From Sitta carolinensis (Eukaryota; Chordata; Aves; Passeriformes; Sittidae), in assembly GCA_032173965.1 (NCBI GenBank), contig CM063292.1, forward strand, positions 4,354,001 to 4,418,000: a stretch of DNA of 64,000 nucleotides. Reading direction: 5' to 3'. This document shows positions 21,946 to 34,357 of this stretch, piece by piece. A program made the translations under genes and the position numbers. Position 1 is the stretch's first letter. Every line of letters starts with the position of its first letter. Under the pieces are notes generated by a model that worked only from the letters and a program-made list of their open reading frames with translations, had not been told where the DNA came from and searched no databases.

Positions 21946-24900
21946 AGGCTTTACCCTCCCTGGTACGCCCTTTGGGAGGTGATGTGAAGTCTGCTGGCAT
22001 CAGTTGCTTTCAGGAAGACTCAGGTTCAAAGCTGTGTGTGCTGGGATGCATCCCTGGTCCTCCTCATGCTCGAGTTATTTAACTGGAGAGGCGTCAGCAT
22101 CAAATTGATGGAAAGCCAAAGTGATCTTGATCCTCCTTTGAGACTTATTGTTGAATTGCATTATATATAAGCAGAGAAGCTTTTTTATTATTAATGGGAT
22201 AGAAAATCAGAACCATCAAGGAAAATGATATAATTCCTATTAAGATGGATGAGTTGAAGTTAAGTCTGTGTATCCCTAACGAGATTGTTCTCTGCAACTC
22301 CTGCAGAAGGGTATTGTCCTCCCAAGGGAAAAACTCACCCTGGTGGGGAAATGTTGGGGGAAATGCCATGAACTCCTCCTGGGCAGCTCTCCAGCCTGGC
22401 AGACAGTGTGCAGGCAGTGCCCACACGTGTCCAGGCACGAGGCTGCTTGGGGGTCTGCCCCGCGGTGGTAAATCTGGGGCTGCTACCCCAGGAGCTGACT
22501 TTCCTTAGGATCTCTTGTTTAAGTCCTTTTCTCTGTCATCCAATTTGTTTTCACATCTGCCAAGCACTGCGGCTCCTTCTGCATGTCCAATGAGGGGATT
22601 ATTTTGCAGGCTTAAATCTCACTCCTAAAAAAAGAAAGTTACACTGATAAATACTTGTTGTCTACACTGGGAGGCTGGTGAGGAATAAATGGAAGTGAGT
22701 GCGAAGGGCACTGTCAATTCTGCAGAAATGCCTCTTATTTCACAGGGCTCCCATCATATCCAGAGGGCTCAAAGCAGTCTTTGTGCAGCACAAAGTGCCC
22801 TCCTGGGAGCGAGTGAGGAGCAGCTGTTCTGGGCTGCTCTCTTACCCTGGTAAACCCCTGTATATAAAATCTAAATATCCCCTTTTGATTTCAACCTGTT
22901 GACCAGAGCTGAACCCCCCTGTTCCACCTTAATTCATCCCTTCTCTCTGCTAATGCCCTTCAAGTGCTTACAGACTCTTGCCTCTTCCTCACCATTTAGC
23001 CGTGCTTTAATCTCACCTCTTTATTCATTCATCACAAATCAATCTCCCCTGCCCCTAATCAGGGCAGTGCAGCAGCTCTGCCGGGAGCTCCCTCCCGCCC
23101 CTGTGCCACTAATGAGCAGGACCAAGTGCTGGAGCAGGCAGGTGCTGCAGCCTTCTGCTCTGAGGGATGCTCAGCACCCAGCCCCAGGAGTCGTGTTTTC
23201 CTTGTGCTGCTCCCACCTGCCCCCCTGACACCTCCTAATGCAAAATCAAAGTCTGTTTTTCTCCTGCTGGCAGCCCAACGTGTCTTATGCCCATTAGTGT
23301 CATTTGGGGAAGAATGGCTTTGTACAGATAATAATAATTCTCATTTCCCCATTCAGAAGCTCCTCTTCTACCTGTGGGTAACTGATTGAGTGCAAAGAAC
23401 ACTCCCTCTTTCCTTCTTACCTTATAATAAGCACCAGCACATCTCTGCCAGTGTTGAACTCGGCAAATGAGCTCTCTGCACCTTCGAGTGGATCCTAATC
23501 CAAACATTATATGGCTGAAAGCATTTGAGTGCTTAAAGGATTCACAGCTTTTCCCTCTGTTCCCCAAGGGTATTGCATACAAACCAGCCTGGCAGCAGGT
23601 CATTCCCCAAGCCTCTGCAGCAGCAGCAAGACCCTGAATAGTCTCCATCTACACAGAGTCTTGTATCTGATTTCCTCTCCACGGCTAATCTGCCATCTTC
23701 ATCAAAATTGCTACTTTAGGTTGTCTTTCACTGCATTCTCCCCAGTCTGTGAAATCTTCATTTGAATATCTTTGTCTTTCTAAGTCTTGCAGTCAGTCTA
23801 GGTTATGGTGAGCTGATCCCTGTCTGGTGTGTCCTTGGGCACCCAGGAGCAAGCTGAGTGCTAATTTTGGAGCCAAGAGGGGAGCTGCCCTCCAGACTAG
23901 GGATTTTGTTCTGGTTTATCTTCTTGCCCTCTCCTCATGGAAACACAGCAATCTCTTTGTGCTGTTGAATGCACCCAGTCAAAGGATCCTGCTCTGCCTG
24001 GGTACTTTACAGTTGTGGGGTTTTGCCCCTCACTGAAAGTCTGTGTTAGATGGTGATAGCTGCAGGTACAGGGAGGATGTTACACAGACTCCTCTGGGTT
24101 AAACTTTGAGCTCATATCTTCTGCAGTGGTGGCAAGCTGGACTGGATGATTGCTCTGATCACTGCTATTCTGGCATGTTTATTGTTCCTCAGTTTGATTT
24201 GCTCATGTTTCACCACCACTGGGTTGATTTGGATATTTTCTGTTCTGTTTTAGTTCTCATGACAATCCTTTTCTCTTCTTTTATTATTATCTCCGTGTGG
24301 GGGGACCTGGCCTTCCCCTTGAACATCTCCTGTGAGTGATCACATCTTTTCTCATCACAGTGCAGTTTCCAGTCACTAACAAACAGTGCTGAACACTTCA
24401 GTTCTCCATCTCCTCCTCACCTCCTGGGGAGTTTTTGCACTTTGCTTAGCATGTGCTCCTGCTCTTTCACCAGTAAATTTGTGACTCCTGGTGTCTCCCT
24501 AGCAAGCTGCTTTCCCACCTCCTGCCAGTTTCCAAGGCAGTGCCACCAAGCCAGCTCCCCCCACCAGTTCACCTCACATTCAGTGTGGTTTTAACCACAG
24601 GGTGAAATTCACCAGTTTCTCACACAGACCTGGAAAACATTCTGGATCCGATATTCATACCCAACACTTAAAATGAACTATTTCTCTGTACTTTAGTCAC
24701 TGCTGCTCTCAGTGCCCAAATAGCATGAAATGACAATTTTTTTCCACAGCATGATGGACTGAACTATCCCTGGCAATGTCAGATATCAGAGGGAGAAGAA
24801 GGTGCCTAAAATGAGCAGAGCTGAGCCAGGGCCATAGAGAGGAAGCTCAGTGATAAAAGAATTTGCTGAGATGACAGTGAGATGAGATGCAATCTGAGCC

Positions 24901-25884
24901 CCCCTCATACCTTTTGTTATTAAACATACACTCAAAACATCGCAGGGCTTGAGATTATTTTCTCCTTTCTGGAGAATTATTTTGTCCTTCCTTTAGCTGA
25001 CAGCCACTGGGGAGAATGAAACACTTTGGTTAGCCTCAAACACCTTGCTGAGCATTCTGTGGGTTGAGGCATGGCAATGTTTTATTGCAGCTGACACCAA
25101 TCACGGCAAATGGACAAAAGTGAGATTTTTGATTTTGGATCCATGAAATGAAGGGAATAAGTAAATTGAATTTGGACTCACAGTTCAAAGAAAGGGGTAG
25201 GTAAGTCCCAGAAAAGGGTTTATCTTATCAACACCTCGAGCTTTGGGAAGAATGGGCTCTTTACAAGGAACTCTGCAAGCTGCTCTGGCAGGATGAGTGT
25301 TTGGTACCATCCTCATTCCTGGGATTTCATGGTACAGCCAGGAAATTGCTGTTAGAGAGGAAAAAAGGGAAAATAAATCATGACCTTGTCCATCATAAAA
25401 GATTAAGCACTTAAGAGTCAGGTCCCAAAAGCTCCCCTAGGCTGGCATCAGTGGGAACAGCACAAGAACCAACCCCAGGGGACCAATGAAGAGTCAGAAC
25501 AGCCTGAAGCAAACATCTACACTGACGTCCTTATACGAAAAAAGGTGACAAATTTCTGCAACAAAATGTGGAACTGTTTGAAATTCACAGTTTGTCACAG
25601 CCCATTGTGAATTCAAGAACAGTCCTTATTTCAAAGGAAATTTCTGTGATGGCATACTAAGGAAAATCAGGCTACTTTCTAGTAAAAATGGTCATCAAGC
25701 AAGCCTGCTCCTGACTGAGGCTTTGATAATATGAGCCCATGTTCCAAAGGCTTTGGCATTAAAAACTGTCCACAGTTTGTCCAGAAAACAGATATGTTGT
25801 CATATCAGGGAACAAAGGGAAATAGGAGACACCTGGAGAAAGGCATTTCTAGACTCCTTTAGGAGAAGACTACCTAAACATCCA
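21946..25884. other. Non-coding unique DNA
   Basis: Nearly 4 kb without a recognised gene or repeat. The portion 22.3-23.3 kb is somewhat GC-richer, with arbitrary open frames up to 137 codons. A minus-strand donor-like CTTACCTTATAA at about 23,420 and a plus-strand GGTAAGTCC at about 25,199 are isolated. T-rich and AT-rich parts around 24.2-24.3 kb are unremarkable. Confidence 0.55.
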
Positions 25885-26306
25885 CTGAACTCTCCTATGA
25901 CGAAAGGTGGAGAGAATTGGGACTGTTCAGCCTGATGAAGAGGAGGCTTCAGGCTGACCTAATTGTGTCCTTTCAGTACCTGAAGGGGCCCACAGAAGAG
26001 CTAAAAAGGGACTTTTACAAGGACCTGAAGTGACAGGTCAAGGGGGAATGATTTCACATTGAAAAATAGTAGGTTTGGCTTGGATATTAGGAAGAAATAC
26101 TTCCCTGTGAGTGTGGGCAGGCCCTGGTACAGGGTGCCCAGAGAAGCTGTGGCTGCCCCATCCCTGGAAGTGTCCAAGGCCAGGTTGGACAGGGCTTAGA
26201 GCAGCCTGGGATAGTGGAAGGTGTCCCTGCCCATGGCTGAGGGATTGGAACTAGATGAGCTTTCAGGTCCCTTTCCAACCTGAATTCTATGTCTCTGTGA
26301 TTCTAA
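25885..26306 (+). mobile_element. CR1 LINE, 5'-truncated 3' end
   Basis: A second CR1 3' end in plus orientation. Diagnostic phrases in order are ACTGTTCAGCCTGATGAAGAG, CAGTACCTGAAGGGGCC, TTGGATATTAGGAAGAAAT, GGTGCCCAGAGAAGCTGTGG and CTGCCCCATCCCTGGAAGTG. They continue with GGCCAGGTTGGACAGGG, GGGATTGGAACTAGATGAGC and TTTCCAACCTGAATTCTATG. It closes with CTGTGATTCTAA, the decayed end repeat of CR1. The wording differs from the 4.2-kb copy, so it belongs to another CR1 subfamily. The 5' boundary is uncertain, and no intact reverse-transcriptase frame survives. Confidence 0.93.
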
Positions 26307-26689
26307 GACTGAGCATGCGTTTAGATGTGGAAGGAATTTACCCACATATCCACATACTGGGAGAAAAGTCCTGATGACTACACCCAGGACACAGCAGGAA
26401 TCATTGCTCTGATTTAACATCCAGCCTGTTTGCTTGTGCCAGGGAATTACATCACTTTCCTTTTTCACTCCTGCAGCATTAATAGCAGGAAAATCAAGCA
26501 GCCTACAAATGCCCACACCTTGAATATCCAAACAAATCCCCATCCCAGGGAGGGCTAGGCGACGCTGCTTTGGGTACAGGGATTTGTTTGAAAGGCAGGG
26601 GAAAACCAGACCTCATTTTGTTTTCTTGCTGTCCTAAATTTCACCCTGTCTCTGAGCAGCTTTGCCTCAGCACTTTGCATAACTCTTAA
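26307..26689. other. Non-coding spacer between CR1 and CpG island
   Basis: Unique sequence of ordinary composition. Nothing recognised. Confidence 0.6.
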
Positions 26690-26980
26690 AAATAACGGGA
26701 AACCCCCGAAAGCGCCGTTCCCTCTCCCGCAGCCCGGGGCGGTCCCGCTCCCAGCGCTCCGCCCGGGGCCAGGGCACGGAGCGCCGGGCACCGGGGGCAT
26801 CGCTCGGGGTGCCCGGGGTGCTTCTGTGACTTAACAGTGACATCCAGCGGTCACTCGGCTCCCTCTGACACCGGCCTGTCCAGGAAACCTCGAAAGGTCC
26901 CTTTTCTTATTTAAAAGTCGGGGCATTTGCGCATCAGCAGGCGCTGAGCCGGGAGAGAGCGCTTTCCTCCTGCTCGGGAT
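26690..26980. promoter_or_regulatory. Compact CpG island
   Basis: By hand count about 28 CpG in 290 bases, very high GC in the first 130 bases, in a window that is otherwise CpG-depleted. The GC-rich half holds CGGGG and GCGCCG words. The right half has a TATA-like TTATTTAAAAG at about 26,908-26,918, then TTTGCGCATCAGCAGGCGC at about 26,927, resembling half of an NRF1 site, and a GCTGAGCCGGGAGAGAGCGC segment. This arrangement could be a plus-strand promoter starting near 26,940, but I find no convincing splice donor in the next 300 bases on either strand. Alternatives are an unmethylated enhancer, an orphan CpG island or a decayed GC-rich insertion. A minus-strand 81-codon frame through it has no domain. 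Confidence 0.5.
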
Positions 26981-28654
26981 GCTCTAACTCAGCTGCTCAG
27001 CCACATTAGTCTGTGCCCTCAGCTTTTTTTAAACCTCAGAGTATCAAATAATCTTAAAATCATCCTGGTTTGCTTCACTTTTATAACCCCCATGTGTTTG
27101 CAGCATCATGAATATTACTCGTAATTGAGCTGCTATGAATGTAAAAATCAAAACCCTATGAAACATCAGACCACAGAAACTTTTCATTCTACTAGTTATC
27201 ACACTAAACACAAAAAATAAGCAGTTTTCATCTCAAGTTTAACACTACAGGCATATTTTTACATTATAATTTGGTCTTCAAAAAAAGTCTAACTGTGAAG
27301 TTTAATGATACCAAATGAAGCAGCTTGTCAGTTCATATTTATATTCAATTCTGAGCTTTTGCAGTTCGCAGTGTGTTTCTTTAGTATTTTGTTGAAGATA
27401 TTCTGACAGTCTTTCTCAAAACTGTCTCTAGGAAAAGCAGCCTGAAAACCTGCAAAGAAACAAAAATCTTCCTACGCTCCTGGCTTGGGGTTTGGATGGT
27501 TGAGGAGGAGACCTTCATTTCCTGCATGGTTATGAGGCTGATGCTCAAACGCTCAAATATTTGGTAGTTGCTTTTCCTACAAGCCATGAGTGGGTGCACC
27601 AAAGTCCTGGAAGAGTCACTAGAGGTTAAAAATACAGAAATGTGAAGCATGGAAAGCTGCAGCCACCAGGGCACTGCTGAATGCACACATTAAGGTCAGG
27701 TAGCAGGTTTGGGGCTCTCTCCCGTTTTTGCCCCCCTACCCTGGTTGCACACGCAGGAGATGAGAGGCTTGGTGTTGGTTTCTGAGTGCTGCTCTCAGTG
27801 CCAAGATGGATGCAGCCTGCCAAGGCTTCAACCTCCTGGGTTACAGGACCTGCCTTACCTCAGGTAGCAACACCTGAGCCATTATTCATCATCTGTTGCC
27901 ACACAGTGACAAATAAGGGTCACTTCCCTGCTGACAGGGGTTGGCAGGGGAAGGCCTAACTCCTGCCCTCGTCCCAGCTGGGAACACATCATGGAGCCCA
28001 GCCTGGCTGCTTTATTTAAAGCCAGATTTCCTCTGTGGTTCCCACAAAAGCCATACGCACTCCGAATGAACCTCTTGTCCCTCCCCAAATTCCTCCTCCC
28101 CCTCAGTAGGATAGAAAGAAAGGATGTGCCCAAAAGCACAGGCACATCCCAACACACAGCTGTGCGAGGTGCTCACTGAGGGTGGGGAAGGAAAAACCTG
28201 GGGATGACCCCTGCCTTCCCTGAGTACAACCTCCTAGTGCTTTGCACCCAGAATTCAATGTAAAATCCTTGTCCTGTTGGAGAGTTAAAAACCTCCTCAA
28301 TCTGCCCCACTCTCCAGAAGGTGACTTCATGTCACAGGCACTGCAAGCAACAGCCCCATGTCAGGAGCCAGAAGATGTATTTCTTCTTAACACAAGATAT
28401 GGTGAGTCCAAAATGACTGCAACTGTCATCACATTGAAAAATATATCTGCTGCCTTTAGGGTCCTGATGTGAGGTGCTCCTTTCAGTCTCTCATTTGCTG
28501 ACAGCTGCGTTTTATGGTCTCATGTCCACTCCAGAAACAAAAGCAACCTTTTCATCTCAACAACCAAAAGTGGATGACCTCCCTGGAAGCACCTCTTGAT
28601 TCATGAGTGTTCATTTGTCCTGGCCTGCCTCTTCTCTCTCTGTTTCCCTGCGGG
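26981..28654. other. Non-coding unique DNA
   Basis: AT-rich from 27.0 to 27.4 kb and mixed afterwards, with no gene recognised. A minus-strand pair (acceptor-like tract ending near 27,935 on the plus coordinates and donor CTTACCTCAG at about 27,855) encloses about 75 bases with stops in all frames, so at most a non-coding exon. Confidence 0.5.
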
Positions 28655-28805
28655 AGCCAGGACACAAGGTTCCTGGGGCTTGGGTCCATCCCCCTGTGTG
28701 ACCTTGGGTGAGTCACTTTGCTCCCTCCCGTGCTTTGCTGTGCAGTGCTGGGGAGGGATGGCAGAGGTGGAGGAGATAACATGACCAGCACTGTGCTTGG
28801 GGTCT
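28655..28805 (+). mobile_element. MIR-type CORE-SINE relic
   Basis: The segment contains TGTGTGACCTTGGGTGAGTCAC at 28,695-28,715, a near-exact MIR core phrase. It is preceded by a CTTGGGTCCATCCC-like left part. About 70 bases later it has AGGAGATAACATG and CAGCACTGTGCTTGG, which correspond to the GAGATAAT and GCACAGTGCCTGG part of the MIR right region in the correct order and spacing. MIR elements are tRNA-derived SINEs carrying the CORE domain, active before amniotes diversified, and they survive in birds only as rare, heavily decayed copies. Confidence 0.68.
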
Positions 28806-29089
28806 CAGCACCGGTCCCCGTTCCCTCCTGTGGCCAGCACTGCCCATCTCTGGGCTGCAGGAGCAGAACCAGCCCCTCCAGCAGTTCTGACTGCAGGAAG
28901 CGTGTGCTAATTCCTGATCGGCTTTTAATGATCCCAAACCCCGTTACTGACTCAGGCGACAGCTAAATTTATCCCAAGGTTATGGTGACTCTGCTGTACT
29001 GAAATCTATTTAAAGTCAAAGCAAGCACTTCAGAATAACAAGTTGTTATACAACTCCAGAGACCAGGCAGCTTCCCGTCTTCTTTTTTT

Positions 29090-29215
29090 AATGCAAAAGA
29101 TAACGGATTTCCGTATTTTGTACGTGCTAATTGTTGGGAACGCTGTCAGATGGTTCAGCAAATTGGAAATGACAACATCAACCTGTTCAATCCATTAGAA
29201 TCTCTCCAGGATCGT
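29090..29215. promoter_or_regulatory. Candidate conserved non-coding element
   Basis: GATAACGGATTTCCGTATTTTGTACG contains an imperfect palindrome (CGGATTTCCG), followed by GTGCTAATTGTTGGGAACGC, CAGATGGTTCAGC and CCATTAGAATC. Four CpGs are kept in an AT-rich context, which is unusual for this window. Regulatory function is inferred from base order only. Confidence 0.25.
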
Positions 29216-30519
29216 AAGGGACATTGTCAGCCAAGTGATGCTGGCACCCTGTTGTAAAACCATCTTGATTCTTATTAATGACTGGCTTTTCAAATGAGAT
29301 TTCTTTAGTGTGCCCCGCTCCATCACATTATCCAGGAGGGGCTCGGGCACAATGCAAGGAAACCCAGAGGTAAAAAAGGCTTTCACCCCAATGCAGACTT
29401 AATGAAGAGAACAGATGAGTAAAATTTAAATAGGTCCCAGGCCACAAGGCCAAGATAAAAGGCTGGGAATAGCTTTCTCCTTGTCCAAGGACCACCACAG
29501 GAGTTTAGAGGGGAAACAGTGCAGATTCTGGACCAAGGTTTTATAGGAAAGAAGTGGTACCTTTTGGAAAAACTCTTGAGTCCCGGGAGAAGCTAAGGTA
29601 AACAACAACCCCAAATCCCCAAACCAAGCCAGCTGTAATTCAGCTCTGGGTAGTCATTCAGGGCAGTCAGTGTTTAATACCTTGATCTGGACCTTAGCTC
29701 CTTTGTGCAGGAACACAAGCTAGCTCCAGTCCAAAAAGCTGTAGAGATAAGTTAGTGCCATGCTATGCCCAAGCCAATATATTGTAGTATTTATTTCCAC
29801 TAGTATTTATTACCTTGGCTGTGGTATTTCCCAAAAGCAGAAAGCAGCTGTGTCTAACTTCCACACCAGAATTTTCAACTAGCCAGGACTGAAGGCAGAA
29901 AAAACCTACATCTGTTTCCATCCATCCTGATAGACACATCCAAAATCACTTTGCTTTTGAAAATGTTGTCATAAACCTGTTAATTCATTGTAGCTGTGAG
30001 ATATTCAGCCCATCCAAAAGCTGAATGTGAAGATACTGTATCTCACAATGAGCAGGGTCCACTCTTCAAAGAACAGTAGCACTGCCATAAAAACCCCAAT
30101 ATATCATTGGCCTAATATTGATGGTTCTCTAATACAAAAACAATAATAATTTTTTTTCACTCCCCTACTATTTCTGCACTCTCCTTGTCTCTGCAGTGTT
30201 ACAGTGGGTATAAAAGCCTATCAGGATGGATCACAGATAGAGACTGCATTGATTTAAAACAGGGATGGAATAGTGGCTATCACACAGGGGAGAGACACAA
30301 GGCTGTTATTTAAGAGCAAAATTTTATATAAGAGCAAAATTCCCATTGTTTTGTGGTTTAGGACTGTGGAACATGTCCCAGGAATGGCACATTTTCTCCT
30401 TTGATATCCCCAGCTGTGCCATGTTAGTGTCTCATGAGCCAAGCTGTTGCAGACTGTTAGAATTTCTTTATCTTTCATTTATGCCATCTTGTCTGCTCTC
30501 CTGGGCCTCTCCAAGGCAG

Positions 30520-30690
30520 GCTGACATTGCCAGGGAGATTTACTGCGTGTACTTTGTATACAATTTAATTAGGTCTCTATTCATGCCTCTCACCTGGCAC
30601 TTACATAAGAAATCACTCATAAAGTGCTCGCACAGGACGCAGATCAATACATGTCTTAACTGCACGGTGACTTTCAGGCTGAAATTAAGT
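30520..30690. promoter_or_regulatory. Candidate conserved non-coding element
   Basis: An AT-rich block with TACTGCGTGTAC, ACAATTTAATTAGG, CACTTACATAAG, AAAGTGCTCGCACAGGACGC and GCACGGTGAC. It keeps several isolated CpGs and a TTTAATTAG homeodomain core. It lies inside the 205-codon open frame, which it may help keep open by chance. Inference only. Confidence 0.22.
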
Positions 30691-33600
30691 GCCTGCACTT
30701 CCTCAGGCTGTGTGCACCTCAGCCCTATGGGCTTGGAGACACAGGGCTTTGTTCATGGGGTGTTTTGCAGCCGGGCTCAGCATCCTTTGGACACACAGAG
30801 GCACCAGGTGCCCCAGGCACAGGGGTCTCAGCACATCTGGGATGGGGCATTCCCTATCTCCTCTCATTTTGGCACAGAGCAGCTGCAGCCAGGCAAGTGT
30901 GCAGGAATTAAGGCTTTATACAAGGAATTGTTTCTTTTTGTCGCTTCAATTTCATTTTATTAGGGTTCCTGACAGCTTTAAGCTTCAAACATAGCTGGTA
31001 AGAGTAGCTAAAACATAGTACTATTACAATATTGTCACTTCCATTTTTGCCTGTGTTTCTAATAGAAATCTAAATGATTAGGTGTTTAACTTTCATGCTC
31101 CATCAACGTAAGGCAGCAAAAATACTGCTGCCTGTATTAAGGTCTAGCACTCTGGAAAGAGCCCTTTTGGAGTGGGGATTGTCTCTCAGCTGTCAGGTTA
31201 AATGACTTTTCCTCCCCCTGGCTGAGCTGGGCCTCCCATTCACTGGGCAGGTCATCTCCAGAGCAGGAAGGATGGATTATTATTCTATTTCGGGGTGAAT
31301 ATTCAGCTTGTGCCCCTGTGCAGCCCAGCCCAGCCCACTGCTGTCAGCAGGGCTGAGCTGTGAGTTTGTCTCTGAGTGAGTTGACACCCTAATTCCTGCC
31401 CTGTTTCTCTTCTTGCAGCCTTGTGAGGTCAGGATCTATGAGGAGAGGGTCTTCCTAAACTGAACCTCCCAAGTTACATGGAGAAGAGCCCAGTGCAGTC
31501 TTTATTTCCAGGCAGAGGGAAGTGAGAACCTGCAGGAACAGGGTGCCACTAAATGTGCAAGACACCCAGGAATCCACAGAGAAAAAACAGCATCTGAGGT
31601 GTAATGCCCTCCAGAAAAATAATGTCTCACATATAAAGTTTACATGAAAAAATTTTAACGAAACATGAAAAGACACCTGGCCTATCTAAACACAGACTTG
31701 CAAACATACAGAAATATACTTTACAGCTGCAAGGTTTCTTTGGATTCAAACATGCTTAGGAGACATCATCAGTCATTTCCTGAGTTTTCCTTCATACACT
31801 TAATCTCATTTTCATGTGTCCTTTTCCTCTCAGCTGTGACATTCAACTCCAGAGTTCTTTCTCCTGCTTCCTGGCCCCTTGAGAGCCACTTGCACTTCAA
31901 GAGTCTTCTTTTGAGAAGGGGGAAACTTCATCAAAGGAAACAATTTGACAAATGTGGACTGCACTGAGGGAGGTGACTAAATGGAGGTGGGAAGCCTAAA
32001 TTTCACTGCCATTTGGACTCCCTTTTCTTGGACTAAAAACCAAGTCTTTTTTTTTGGCTTTAATGAATGGCTCCCACAGGCTGTTTTCCTCTTTTCAGAG
32101 ATGCCTGTTGATAAATCCTTTCCACCCAACAGCATTATTAAAATTTAATCTGAAATCATCACTCTGTAATCTACAACATTGTTTCCATGTGATACAAACA
32201 GCAGTGCTATTTTAAAGAGCAGAGATGAAAGATTACATTTCTTGCGTGTGGACACTTAAAATCTACATTTGAAGTCTCAACATCAGGAGTCAATTTTGAA
32301 GTCCTCAAATCCAGAGAACTTTGGGGGGATTCCCATTCTTAGAGTCCAGAGGAAAGACATCCCTCTGCACATGAGCACATCCAGTAGATAATCTCAAAAT
32401 GGAAATTAATTTGTAAGCTGTATGATAGTTCCATTAATAAGATTAATGCCAGGTACAGCTCTATAGATTACTGAAAAGACAAAGTGGCCTGATCCATGCA
32501 GTTAGAATGAGATACCTGCACTAATTAGGATACTCACCTGACAGTAATGGTTACATCAAACACATCAAGGAGCTCAATCTCCTCTCATCTCATATTTCTT
32601 TCTGGTTTCTGCTGTCAATAGCTTTATCAGTTTGCTTCTGTCATACATATTTAGGAAGAATAATATTGCTGTTCTGACATGCAGTGCAAAATCCCTTCTT
32701 TCTCCATCTTGGTTCTTATCTAAGTGATAACCAGCATCAGGTTTCTTGTGCGGACTTATTTGATTTAGGGGAAAATCCAGAGGTTTGGTGGATGTGAAAT
32801 AGGGCAGCACTGGCTCCCCTTTGAGCACTGGACACTTTCCCCCATCAAACAGAAGCAGCAGAATCCACCACCTCAGTTTTCTTCGTGGTGTCTGCAGATT
32901 GCCCTCCAATAAGTAAATGGAAGTCCAACAGCAACCCAGGCAGGAGCTAACACACTTCCATCATCCAGAATCCTCCTAAATGCCTAAAACAAACCCAAAC
33001 ACCACACTGCTCAAGCAGAGGACACAGCTCAGGCCCAAGCTGTGCTGATGCTTTGCCCTGCAGTGGGGCACCTCTCTGGCCCCACCACACCCTTGTGTGC
33101 CCTGCTTTGGGGCCAGGGCTGTGCCAGAGCCCAGCACAGGGCTATGGACGAGGCCCCTGGCCTGGCCAGTGTCCCCTGGCTCGTGCAGCCCAGAGCAGCC
33201 CCCTGCTTTCAGCCACACGTGAGCCCTCCCTCGCTCTGCTCTGCAGCACTGCTGGGAGGGTTTCTGTCATGCAGTGAGCCAAGCACCAGAGTGCCACCAC
33301 CATCCTTGGGGGAGGAAATCACTCTGTTCCGCTCTGCTGTGCTCATCCCCAATTACGAGCCAAGTATCTCAGTCAGGAATGTCAAAACAGATAATATCTG
33401 GTTAAATGATACATGATAGGAGCAGTTCAGCCATAAGCTGTCATGCACCCAGAAGTGATTGGCAGGGAAGCTGTCTCCTGATGGTACCTGGGAATTAGCA
33501 GAATGCTTGAGGTGAAGTTATGTCTGCTTAGTAGAGCCCCTGTTGTTCCACATTAGATGTAATTCTGGCAGTGTTGCTGTTACAACACACTATTTTCTTT

Positions 33601-33602
<2 letters not shown>

Positions 33603-33628
<26 letters not shown>
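33603..33628 (+). repeat. Poly-T run, 26 bases
   Basis: Uninterrupted T26, flanked on the left by TTTTCTTTTC. It could be a retroposon tail read on the minus strand, but the sequence on its right is not recognisable as an element. Confidence 0.93.
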
Positions 33629-33631
<3 letters not shown>

Positions 33632-34357
33632 CAAAGATTACCAGGCTTTTGTATCTTTCTAAAAACGTGTTGGGCCCTCTAACCCGCTGTGATTAATTTT
33701 CAAAACCCAAAGCTACAATTTAGACTAAAGAAACTCTCCATTTTTAATCTCTGCATCCCGTGAGCCACATTGTGCTCAAAACCACTGCTCCCCTTTGAGG
33801 AATGGGTACCCTGGGTTCCCTTGAATGGTGAGACCTTGAAATGGTGCAATTCTCCTTTGATTTCTGTCTGCACAGAGATTTGTCCGTTGCTAGCGATGCC
33901 CAGCTGTGAGATTAATGTGTCATTCTTGTTATTCCAGAATTACTGGCATGCTGTTCTGTCATTTTGCTGAGCTGCAGGAGCTGCTGGGCAGCTCTGGATT
34001 CTCTCCAGTGGGGCTGGAAGGAGGGATCAGGTGAGCTACAACTGGGGAATCTGTGCTTGAGATTTCGCTGCTCAAGCTCTCAGAGTCACCTGCTTTGTTT
34101 TGACAGGTGCTAAAATAATTTCTGCCTCCTCCACTATTGTGAAGGTATTTGCTGAGAGCTTACAGATGGGAAGGGATGGCCAGACCACCCAAAACCAGGT
34201 TGATACACAGCCAGCCCAAGCCCTGACCTGTCCTAACACTCTGCTGGACCCAGCTTCATCCCTCCACCCACCAAACCACCGAGCAGGAGGTGGCTGAGGG
34301 CTGGCACAGGTCTGTGCTCAGAGCAAGGGCTCCCTCCACACCCTGGGTGAGTGACAG

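Larger units (their letters stand above)
28806..34357. other. Non-coding unique DNA
   Basis: Long stretch without a recognised gene. A block at 29,090-29,215 and one at 30,520-30,690 look enhancer-like (see separate entries). AT-rich sequence is common around 29.7-30.2 and 32.1-32.6 kb. A short direct repeat TAAGAGCAAAATT occurs at 30,311-30,323 and 30,329-30,341. A GC-rich patch at 33.0-33.3 kb supports arbitrary open frames. The 205-codon frame at 30,346-30,963 has no domain. Confidence 0.55.

Noticed and set aside
27856..27935. Minus-strand acceptor/donor pair
   Set aside because: The enclosed sequence has stops in every frame.
30346..30963. 205-codon open frame, plus strand
   Set aside because: No domain, hydrophobic/cysteine-rich mix of unrelated stretches, no start or splice context; part of it overlaps a likely regulatory block.
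31401..31421. Strong acceptor-like CTGTTTCTCTTCTTGCAG
   Set aside because: No matching donor and no open downstream segment of note.
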